Assembly: GCA_015490215.1 (NCBI GenBank)
Contig: WFYH01000043.1
Coordinates: forward strand, 1-5,403
Length of the DNA: 5,403 nt
DNA from: Aquificaceae bacterium
Lineage (GTDB): Bacteria; Aquificota; Aquificia; Aquificales; Aquificaceae
Direction of reading: 5' to 3'
A program made the position numbers and the translations under genes. A model generated the notes under the pieces. That model searched no databases and was not told where the DNA came from. It saw only the letters and a list, made by a program, of their open reading frames with translations. Shown in pieces: positions 1-5,403 of this stretch (positions within the stretch are counted from its first letter, which is position 1; the number at the start of each line of letters is the position of its first letter).

Positions 1-1
1 G

Positions 2-397
2 ATATTGAATGCACAAACACCACTTGGCAAGTTCATTGACCCCCTAGCGGATAAGGCGCTCCTGCTGAGCGGTTTAGCTTCCGCCATGTTCTTGTTAAAA
101 GGTTTAACCGACGTGCCCCTCTTTGAAGTCTTGCTCCTGAGAGACATAACTCTGGTGGTAGGCAGTCTACTTTTGAAAAGATACAACTTCGTACCCGAGC
201 CGTCCCTTTGGGGTAAGGCTACCACCTTTTCCGTAGCCCTGTTGGTGGCGGTGCTTTACTTGCACAATACCCTTTTTTCCTTCAGAGAAACCTTTGTAAG
301 ATCCCTCGCTTTACTTTGTCTGGTGCTCACAATTATCTCTTGGGCAGACTACACTATAAAAAGTGTGCGCTTTCTCCATGAGAGGGGTCTCGGGTAA
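2..397 (+). CDS. CDP-alcohol phosphatidyltransferase (PgsA-like), 3' part; 5' end outside window
   Basis: This is an integral membrane enzyme of the CDP-alcohol phosphatidyltransferase family, which transfers a phosphatidyl group from CDP-diacylglycerol to an alcohol. PgsA uses glycerol-3-phosphate on the way to phosphatidylglycerol. The family signature is DGx2ARx8Gx3Dx3D. Visible residues 9, 13 and 17 are its G, D and D (PLGKFIDPLADK). Exactly eight residues precede that G, so the window opens just after the signature Arg codon, and base 1 (g) fits the end of an AGG or CGG codon. The TTG at 5 is therefore an internal Leu, not a start. About 131 residues remain, with hydrophobic stretches near 19-32, 41-57, 75-88 and 98-115, as expected for the C-terminal helices. 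The LLLRDI and later PS-x-WGK motifs also fit CMP-forming cardiolipin synthases, so the acceptor is uncertain. The stop overlaps the start of recJ. Confidence 0.85.
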   Translation: MLNAQTPLGKFIDPLADKALLLSGLASAMFLLKGLTDVPLFEVLLLRDITLVVGSLLLKRYNFVPEPSLWGKATTFSVALLVAVLYLHNTLFSFRETFVRSLALLCLVLTIISWADYTIKSVRFLHERGLG

Positions 398-1997
398 GAG
401 GTGGAGGCTTATCAGCGAGGAGGTAAAAGTCCCTTTAGAACTTGTAAAAATCTACGGACCCCTGCTTGCCCAACTCCTTGCCAACAGGGGACTTACCCAT
501 ACGGCGGAGAGATTCCTAAAGCCTTCCTTAAGGGATATGCCCCCCGCTACGAGTATACCTTTCCTCACAGAGAGTGCACAGCGCATAGCACAGGCTGTAA
601 AAAGGGGAGAGAGGATCGTAATTTACGGAGATTACGATGTTGACGGTATCAGCGCAACGGCTATCCTTTACGAGATCCTCAGAAGTGCGGGTGCACGAGC
701 AGTTGCGGTCCTGCCCAGCAGGAAAACGGGATACGGTTTAAACAGAGATCTGACAAGGCTTTTCTCCCGCTACTGTGACCTACTTATTACTGTAGACAAC
801 GGAACCTCCGCGGTTGAAGAGATAGACACTTCTCCCATAGACGTTATCGTCATAGACCATCACAACGTTCCCGAGAGGATTCCTACCAAGGCGCTGCTTG
901 TAAATCCGAGGGCTTACGGGGAAGCAGGAAGGGAGATAAAGGAGCTGTCCTCTTCGGGGATAAGCCTCTACATGGGTATATACCTTGCAGGTCTTTTGGA
1001 TGTAGAGGTTGAGCTGAAGAAACTCCTTGCCCTTTCCGCCCTCGGAACGCTCGGGGATGTTGTTCCTATGAACCCGATCAACAGGGCTATAGTAGCCAAG
1101 GGTCTTGAGGTTCTGGACACCGTGCCGGGTCTAAGGGCGCTCCTTAAAAGCTCTCTCAAAAAGAAGAAGATCACAGCGAGGGATCTCGTATACTCGGTCA
1201 TACCACGCCTCAACGCCCCGGGTAGGATGGCGGACCCTAAAATTGCCCTTGACCTTTTGACAGAAAAGGACGAAGAGAAAGCCCTCCTTCTCGCCCAAAA
1301 GGTGGAAAGGCTTAACGAAAGGAGAAAGACCATCTCCCGCATCATCTTTAATCAAGCGCTGAGGAGAGCTAAGGATCAAAGGGACAGCTTCATAGTTCTG
1401 TGGGATAGGAGATGGCATCCGGGGGTTTTGGGAATAGTGGCGGGTAGGATAGCGGATACCTTAGGAAGACCTACAGCGGTATTTTCCATGGGAAGGAACT
1501 TGGCGGTCGGCTCGGTGAGATCCGCCGACGGCGTGGACGTTTATAAGGTTTTGGAACCCTTCTCACACCACTTCTTAAAGTGGGGCGGTCACCCCAAAGC
1601 CGTGGGGCTTACCCTTGAAAGCAGACTCCTTAAGGACTTCTCCCGATGGGTTAAGGACTCACGAGAAATCCCCAAAGAGGAACCACCCGAGCTACCCATT
1701 GACATGGAGCTACCCCTTAGGAACTTCGGGAAACGGGTAAGGGAAGAGATAAGGAGGCTTGAGCCCTTCGGTGAGGGCAACCCTGCACCTACATTTCTAT
1801 CTGAAGAATTAAAAATAGAGAAGGTCAGAAGGGACAGCTACAAAGCCTTTGTGACCACAGACAGAGGCAGGCTCCTCTGTTGGGAAAGCTACCTGCTTCC
1901 TCACTTAAAGGAAGGGGTTAGGGTAAGGGTAGTATACTCTTACGACGGCAGAGAAATTAACCTTGTTGATGTAGAGGAAAAGGATGGCTCTGGGTAA
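378..1997 (+). CDS. recJ: single-stranded-DNA-specific exonuclease RecJ
   Basis: RecJ is a cytoplasmic 5'-3' exonuclease on single-stranded DNA used in recombination and repair, with metal-dependent DHH-family catalysis. Numbered from ATG 378 (539 aa), the catalytic motifs are GDYDVDG 84-90, DNG 140-142, DHH 160-162 and LGD 225-227. The DHHA1 domain follows, with HPGVLGIVAGR 347-357 and GGHPKAVGL 403-411. The OB-fold motif PFGEGNPAP begins at 463. All expected acidic and His residues are present, and the length is near normal for the family (E. coli about 577 aa). Start choice: ATG 378 overlaps the upstream gene by 20 nt. An in-frame GTG at 363 would add five residues. Neither has a clear Shine-Dalgarno sequence, so translation is probably coupled to the upstream gene. 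RecJ is unrelated in function to its neighbours, and co-transcription is inferred from the overlaps. Confidence 0.96.
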   Translation: MRGVSGKRWRLISEEVKVPLELVKIYGPLLAQLLANRGLTHTAERFLKPSLRDMPPATSIPFLTESAQRIAQAVKRGERIVIYGDYDVDGISATAILYEILRSAGARAVAVLPSRKTGYGLNRDLTRLFSRYCDLLITVDNGTSAVEEIDTSPIDVIVIDHHNVPERIPTKALLVNPRAYGEAGREIKELSSSGISLYMGIYLAGLLDVEVELKKLLALSALGTLGDVVPMNPINRAIVAKGLEVLDTVPGLRALLKSSLKKKKITARDLVYSVIPRLNAPGRMADPKIALDLLTEKDEEKALLLAQKVERLNERRKTISRIIFNQALRRAKDQRDSFIVLWDRRWHPGVLGIVAGRIADTLGRPTAVFSMGRNLAVGSVRSADGVDVYKVLEPFSHHFLKWGGHPKAVGLTLESRLLKDFSRWVKDSREIPKEEPPELPIDMELPLRNFGKRVREEIRRLEPFGEGNPAPTFLSEELKIEKVRRDSYKAFVTTDRGRLLCWESYLLPHLKEGVRVRVVYSYDGREINLVDVEEKDGSG

Positions 1998-2472
1998 AAC
2001 CCACGATGCGGTTAACCTTGCGGTGCTGCCCGCATTCCTCTACTTCCTGCCCAAGGAGTTTTACATTCCCTTCGGTGCGGGCTACTTGGTGGGGACCTTT
2101 CTGCTCTCCCCCGACATAGATATGCCCACTTCAAACCCTTCAAAGAGGTGGAGCCTCCTTCGGTTTCTCTGGTATCCCTATCAGAAGTTTTCCAAGCACA
2201 GGGGGCTTTCCCATGTGCCGGTGATAGGGAGCTTGCTTAGACTCTTTTACATCACCGCAGTGGTGATGTTCCTCTACTTTGCCCTGATAGGTGTGCTTAC
2301 CCTTTTGGACAGAAATCTGAGCCTTCAGGTAGCGGACTTTAACCTACTTGAGCACCTTAGCAGGGTTTTAAACAGCGAAGAGGGGCTTTACTTTGTGGCG
2401 GGTATCATCTGTGCCGATGTAGTTCACATAGTCCTTGACATCCTTTGGAGCTTCTTCAGAAGGATAGCTTAA
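1984..2472 (+). CDS. DUF2227-type putative metal-binding membrane protein
   Basis: This is a 162-aa protein of unproven function. Its pattern matches what I know of the DUF2227 (COG2389) family of putative metal-binding membrane proteins: TH at 6-7, LSPDID 41-46, a KRW...WYPY segment at 54-66, HRGLSHVPVIGSLLR 72-86 and ADVVHIVLD 144-152. The candidate metal ligands H7, D44, D46, H72, H77, D145, H148 and D152 resemble the PDxD / HRxxxH / DxxHxxxD layout of membrane-bound YdjM-like hydrolases. Hydrophobic segments lie near 12-22, 28-43, 79-108 and 134-156, so it is probably an inner-membrane protein. The ATG overlaps the end of recJ by 14 nt, and GAGG at 1974-1977 lies 6 nt upstream of it, which supports this start. 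No enzymatic activity can be assigned. The family call rests on motif recall, not on a search. Confidence 0.85.
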   Translation: MALGKTHDAVNLAVLPAFLYFLPKEFYIPFGAGYLVGTFLLSPDIDMPTSNPSKRWSLLRFLWYPYQKFSKHRGLSHVPVIGSLLRLFYITAVVMFLYFALIGVLTLLDRNLSLQVADFNLLEHLSRVLNSEEGLYFVAGIICADVVHIVLDILWSFFRRIA

Positions 2473-2477
2473 GCTAT
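2464..2477. repeat. 14-nt perfect palindrome at the thiO translation start junction
   Basis: ATAGCTTAAGCTAT reads the same on both strands. It is centred on the TAA stop of the DUF2227-type gene and ends 4 nt before the thiO ATG. In RNA it could form a 5-bp stem with a UUAA loop. An AGAAGGA ribosome-binding-like sequence (2458-2464) lies directly before it, 17 nt from the ATG, which is too far for normal use unless the intervening bases fold. It could also be a protein-binding site, or chance. Confidence 0.5.
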
Positions 2478-2481
2478 TTAT

Positions 2482-3528
2482 ATGGAGGTTCTTATCGTCG
2501 GTAGCGGGGTCATAGGGTTATCCGTAGCCTTTGAGCTGGCACAGGCGGGTCACAAGGTAAAGATAGTTACCCGTAACTATGAAGAGGGCGCCTCGTGGGT
2601 TGCGGGCGGTATGCTCGCCCCCTTTTCGGAGGGACTTGTCGGGGATGAGCTGAAGCTCTCTTTGGAAAGTCTTTCCCTTTACCCAGAGTTCCTTGAAAAA
2701 CTTGCGGACGTGTCCAAGATACACCCCTTCTTTGATGATGGGGGGATCCTGCGGGTCTTCATATCGGAAGAGGAGAGAGAGGAGTTTTCAGACAGGATAG
2801 AAACTTACAAGGAGATGGGCATCCCCTTCAGCGAAGCCGACCCGAAGGACTACGGAATTTCGGGGGATGTTCATAGTGCGGTGCTCTTTGAGAGAGAGGG
2901 GAACGTGGACTCAGAAAAACTCATGGACGCTCTATTGTTTGCCTGTGAGAACCTGCGTATGGAGATAGCTATGGATGATGTCACTAAGGTAAAGATAGAG
3001 GAGGGGCAGGTGAAAGAAGTTAGAGGCTTTAAAGGTACCTACGGAGCGGACTTTTACGTCTTCTGTCCGGGGGCGTGGACCGGGGCAATCTTTGAGGCGC
3101 CCGTATACCCTATAAAGGGTCAGATACTCAAGCTAAAGGGTGTGGAGCCTGAAAAGGTTCTCTACTCCTCGGTAGCTTACATAATTCCTAAGGAAGGATA
3201 CTTTTTAATAGGTGCCACCTCCGAAGATGCTGGCTTCGATACCAGACCGACCGCGGAAGGGGTAAACAACCTGCTGAGCGGTGCCCTTAGGGTTTTTCCC
3301 TCGTTGAAGGATGCGGAATTCTTGGGGGTTAAGGTGGGCTTCAGACCCGCTACCCCCGACGGAAAGCCCATCTTTGAAGCGGGGGAAAACTACGCCCTCC
3401 TTGCGGGACACTACAGGAACGGCATACTCTGGGCGCCTGTAAGCGCCAAAATGGTTCTGGACCTCGTAGAAAAGGGTCAAAGATCGGAGTTCTTTGAGGT
3501 GTTCGGTCGTAAGCGCTTCGGGAATTAA
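2482..3528 (+). CDS. thiO: glycine oxidase ThiO (FAD-dependent amine oxidase, thiamine biosynthesis)
   Basis: ThiO is a cytoplasmic FAD enzyme of the DAO family that oxidises glycine to iminoacetate, the precursor used by ThiG to build the thiamine thiazole ring. The 348-aa protein opens with the FAD-binding Rossmann motif GSGVIG at 7-12, so ATG 2482 must be at or very near the true start. Other landmarks are GASWVAGGMLAP 36-47, CPGAW 195-199, PIKGQ 210-214, IGATSED 243-249 followed by GFD, GFRPATPDG 286-294 and GHYRNGILWAP 309-319. R288 and R312 sit where the substrate-carboxylate arginines of Bacillus glycine oxidase are expected. The length is close to the usual 360-370 aa. No Shine-Dalgarno sequence lies at the normal distance; see the palindrome at 2464-2477. 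The gene follows the DUF2227-type gene by 9 nt. Another DAO-family substrate is possible but less likely, given thiC nearby. Confidence 0.92.
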   Translation: MEVLIVGSGVIGLSVAFELAQAGHKVKIVTRNYEEGASWVAGGMLAPFSEGLVGDELKLSLESLSLYPEFLEKLADVSKIHPFFDDGGILRVFISEEEREEFSDRIETYKEMGIPFSEADPKDYGISGDVHSAVLFEREGNVDSEKLMDALLFACENLRMEIAMDDVTKVKIEEGQVKEVRGFKGTYGADFYVFCPGAWTGAIFEAPVYPIKGQILKLKGVEPEKVLYSSVAYIIPKEGYFLIGATSEDAGFDTRPTAEGVNNLLSGALRVFPSLKDAEFLGVKVGFRPATPDGKPIFEAGENYALLAGHYRNGILWAPVSAKMVLDLVEKGQRSEFFEVFGRKRFGN

Positions 3529-4784
3529 GGTGATCTTACGATAGCGAACTTCTTTCCGAACTCCTCGGATACGAGGACGATTTCGCCGCCTATCTCCTTA
3601 GCGTGTTTATACTTGGCTATCACCAAGGCACCCTCGGGTATATCCTTGGGATTATTGACCTTGGGTATACACCTTCTCGTGTAAAAGACCAACGACGAAA
3701 GTTCGGTTTTGTAAAAGACCACTTGGGAGTTAGGGTTATCCTTTATGACCTCCACCGCTTTGGGTGTGAAGCGTTCCTTTTCTATGCTGGAGGCTATCAA
3801 CGTTAGGACTAAAACCGTCAGCACCCCTAAGGAGGTGGCTACCTTTACGTATCTCTTGCTCAGGGAGTAGCCCAAGATTACCGCTAAAGGAGGGTAGAGG
3901 AAAAGCATGTAGTGATGGAGCTTGTTCTTTGCGATGCTGTAAAAGATAAAGACAAAAAGAAACCACAGAAGTAGAGGGTTGAGCCTCCTGTCCCAACGTT
4001 TTCTCAAAGAAGGTAGCTTGGGAAGGTAGAAAAGCAGGTTAGCTAAAACTATGGGGGCGTAATACCAGAAGGGATAAGGGTGAATGCTCTTTTGTCCCGT
4101 GAACCTCATTATGTTTTCGTGGAGGAAGAACTTGTAAAAGTAAGCATAGCCAAACTTCCAAAGCATCATCAGATACCAAGAAGAGCCTATGATGAGGAAG
4201 AGAAGTATCCCCCTCGGATTTACTATGCGCAGATCCCTTTTCCAAAGCAGATAGACCGCAGTTGGTAGTATCACCCCCACGGGTCCCTTGCTCAGAAAGG
4301 CAAAAGCTAAAGATACCCAACCGAGGGTGTATCTTCCTTTTAGAAACAAAAATAAACCGAAGGTCATAAAGAAGGTTAAAACCATCTCCGGAGTGGCGGC
4401 GCGGGATTCAATCCAGTTATGGGGGAAGGTCAAAAAAACCAAGCCCGCTTTTAAAGCTACGGAGGAGTCAAAAAGCTCCAAAGCCAAAAGGTAGGTAAGG
4501 ATAGACAGCCCCGTTGCGGAGATCCCCGATACTATCCTCCCCGAAAATTCGTTGACACCGAAAACGACGAAGTCTAAGTCCGTGAGCCAGTAAAACATGG
4601 GTGGCTTTTCAAACCTGTATTGGCAGTTGTAGTAGGGCACTATGAAGTCTTTCGTTTCCAACATGTGTAGGGAGGCATCCAAGTTCCTCCCTTCATCCGG
4701 GGATGTTATGGAAAGAACCCAGTTTCCGACTATGAAAAAAATGAAGGAAAGAGCCACCACTATCGCTAAATCTCTTCTCAGCAC
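3525..4784 (-). CDS. ArnT/PMT-like polytopic membrane glycosyltransferase
   Basis: This is a 419-aa multi-spanning glycosyltransferase of the ArnT/dolichyl-mannosyltransferase-like (PMT_2, GT83-type) clan, which moves a sugar from a polyprenyl-phosphate donor to a lipid or protein on the outer face of the inner membrane. Evidence is the loop after helix 1 with SPDEGR 28-33 (D30 is the likely catalytic or metal-binding acid), EKPPMFYW 59-66, FGVNEFSGR 75-83, SRAATPEM 127-134, SKGPVG 165-170, HENIMRF 222-228 and KNKLHHYMLFLYP 286-298. About ten or eleven hydrophobic helices run from residue 5 to about 331, followed by a soluble tail of about 85 residues. It is shorter than E. coli ArnT (about 550 aa). 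The GTG start places RR before helix 1. An in-frame TAA lies eight codons upstream, and no Shine-Dalgarno sequence is seen. Its stop overlaps the thiO stop by 4 nt. Donor and acceptor are unknown, so L-Ara4N specificity should not be assumed. Confidence 0.85.
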   Translation of the reverse strand: MLRRDLAIVVALSFIFFIVGNWVLSITSPDEGRNLDASLHMLETKDFIVPYYNCQYRFEKPPMFYWLTDLDFVVFGVNEFSGRIVSGISATGLSILTYLLALELFDSSVALKAGLVFLTFPHNWIESRAATPEMVLTFFMTFGLFLFLKGRYTLGWVSLAFAFLSKGPVGVILPTAVYLLWKRDLRIVNPRGILLFLIIGSSWYLMMLWKFGYAYFYKFFLHENIMRFTGQKSIHPYPFWYYAPIVLANLLFYLPKLPSLRKRWDRRLNPLLLWFLFVFIFYSIAKNKLHHYMLFLYPPLAVILGYSLSKRYVKVATSLGVLTVLVLTLIASSIEKERFTPKAVEVIKDNPNSQVVFYKTELSSLVFYTRRCIPKVNNPKDIPEGALVIAKYKHAKEIGGEIVLVSEEFGKKFAIVRSP

Positions 4785-4883
4785 GAAGATTAGTTTAAGC
4801 CAAAGTTACATGATCTAAAACAACGTTGCTCGGACCGTAGGGTAGTATTAATTTTTAGAAACACCGCTTGAAGGAGGTAAGCT
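4785..4883. promoter_or_regulatory. divergent intergenic region between the glycosyltransferase gene and thiC
   Basis: These 99 bp must hold the control signals for two divergently transcribed genes. On the + strand an AT-rich stretch (TAGTATTAATTTTTAG, 4843-4858) is the best place for a -10 element of thiC. TTGCTC at 4826-4831 is only 14 nt from TATTAA, so no well-spaced sigma-70 pair can be called. On the - strand TTGTTT and TAAACT are about 20 nt apart, also poor spacing. An 8-bp palindrome CAACGTTG sits at 4821-4828. A complete TPP riboswitch is not visible. Confidence 0.45.
4871..4878 (+). promoter_or_regulatory. strong Shine-Dalgarno sequence of thiC
   Basis: AAGGAGGT is an eight-base perfect complement of the 16S rRNA 3' end, 5 nt before ATG 4884. 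It fixes the thiC start and is the strongest ribosome-binding site in the window. The other genes have weak, displaced or no such site. Confidence 0.9.
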
Positions 4884-5403
4884 ATGCTCAGAGCCGAGTG
4901 GGTGGAAAAAAGAAGGAAGTTTAAGAATAAAACTCAGATGCACCTCGCCCGTCAGGGCATAATCACCGAAGAGATGGAATATGTAGCTAAGAGGGAAGGG
5001 CTTCACCCCGAGTTCGTCCGCCAAGAGGTGGCTATGGGGAGGATGATAATCCCCGCCAACATAAACCACCTGCATTTAGAACCTATGTGCATAGGAATGA
5101 ACTCCAAGGTAAAGGTAAACGCCAACATCGGGAACTCCGGCTTGGCTTCAGATATACCTACCGAGGTAGAAAAAGCTAAGGTAGCTATAAAGTTCGGTGC
5201 GGATACCATAATGGACCTTTCCACGGGTGAAGCTATACCCGAGACCCGTCAGGCGATCATAGAGGTGAGCACCGTTCCCGTAGGAACCGTTCCCATATAC
5301 GAAGCTTGGAAGATAGCCAAAGGGGATGTCAAACAGCTCACCGTGGACCTTATTTTAGACGTTATAGAGGAGCAAGCCCGTCAAGGGGTCTCTTACATGA
5401 CCA
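4884..5403 (+). CDS. thiC: phosphomethylpyrimidine synthase ThiC, N-terminal part; runs off the right edge
   Basis: ThiC is a cytoplasmic radical-SAM [4Fe-4S] enzyme that rearranges aminoimidazole ribotide into hydroxymethylpyrimidine phosphate, the pyrimidine half of thiamine. The 173 complete codons visible show [12 protein letters not shown] 17-28, IPANINH 56-62, KVNANIGNS 77-85, [11 protein letters not shown] 105-115, PVGTVPIY 132-139 and [11 protein letters not shown] 163-173. These include the conserved Asn, Met and Tyr substrate-pocket residues as I recall them from known ThiC structures. The C-terminal CxxCxxxxC cluster motif lies beyond the window. The TQM block starts at residue 17, so this is the short form without the long N-terminal extension of E. 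coli ThiC (about 631 aa). ThiC-related 5-hydroxybenzimidazole synthases (BzaF type) share these motifs and cannot be fully excluded from half a protein, but thiO nearby favours thiamine synthesis. Confidence 0.94.
   Translation, partial: MLRAEWVEKRRKFKNKTQMHLARQGIITEEMEYVAKREGLHPEFVRQEVAMGRMIIPANINHLHLEPMCIGMNSKVKVNANIGNSGLASDIPTEVEKAKVAIKFGADTIMDLSTGEAIPETRQAIIEVSTVPVGTVPIYEAWKIAKGDVKQLTVDLILDVIEEQARQGVSYMT

Noticed and set aside
5..397. TTG at position 5 as the start of the first gene
   Set aside because: The frame is open back to the window edge, and the family signature begins upstream of base 1, so the gene is truncated by the window and TTG is an internal codon.
968..1780. Minus-strand frames of 63-125 codons opposite recJ
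   Set aside because: RecJ motifs and domain continuity cover this whole stretch. The opposing translations are Ser/Arg/Leu-rich, typical of antisense shadows.
1916..1931. Telomere-like GGGTTAGGGTAAGGGT run
   Set aside because: It lies inside the recJ reading frame (Gly-Val-Arg-Val-Arg-Val near the C-terminus) and is explained by coding for alternating Val/Arg. There is no further repetition.
3680..3721. Direct repeat of the 12-mer TGTAAAAGACCA, 30 bases apart
   Set aside because: It falls inside the glycosyltransferase gene and encodes two similar beta-strand-like peptides (VVFYK and LVFYT) ten residues apart. It occurs only twice with no regular array, so it is protein-level similarity and not a CRISPR or iteron.
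3603..4494. Open frames on the + strand of 62-68 codons opposite the glycosyltransferase gene
   Set aside because: Their translations lack recognisable motifs and are rich in charged antisense-type residues, while the - strand frame is a clear membrane protein over its whole length.
4821..4828. CAACGTTG palindrome as an operator upstream of thiC
   Set aside because: Only 8 bp with no extension of the symmetry and no second copy in the window. Palindromes this short are expected by chance, so it is only mentioned within the intergenic entry.

Overview
The window looks like ordinary chromosomal DNA from a thermophilic bacterium, most likely of the Aquificaceae (Hydrogenobacter/Thermocrinis/Aquifex type). 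This is inferred from tightly packed and overlapping genes, heavy use of AGG/AGA and ATA codons, Lys/Glu-rich proteins and the mix of families. It was not tested by any search. I see no transposase, integrase, CRISPR array, phage gene, rRNA or tRNA.

Layout. Positions 2-3528 hold four genes on the + strand that read like one transcription unit. They are the 3' part of a CDP-alcohol phosphatidyltransferase (PgsA-like, phospholipid synthesis), recJ (single-strand DNA exonuclease), a small DUF2227-type membrane protein with a conserved His/Asp pattern, and thiO (glycine oxidase). The first two junctions overlap by 20 and 14 nt. The third has a 9-nt gap occupied mostly by a perfect palindrome. From 3525 to 4784 on the - strand lies an ArnT/PMT-like membrane glycosyltransferase, convergent with thiO. 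The two stop codons share one TTAA. A 99-bp intergenic region (4785-4883) separates its GTG start from thiC on the + strand, which runs off the right edge at 5403.

How the genes relate. ThiO oxidises glycine to the imine used for the thiazole half of thiamine, and ThiC makes the pyrimidine half. Two thiamine genes therefore sit about 1.4 kb apart on the same strand, split by an unrelated glycosyltransferase on the other strand. The thiC leader has a strong Shine-Dalgarno sequence, but I cannot assemble a complete TPP riboswitch from it. The phosphatidyltransferase, the DUF2227 protein and the glycosyltransferase are all membrane proteins. RecJ is the one DNA-repair gene. No undescribed multi-gene system is evident. 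The points most worth following up are the uncharacterised DUF2227 protein, the palindrome between a displaced Shine-Dalgarno sequence and the thiO start, and the thiC leader.
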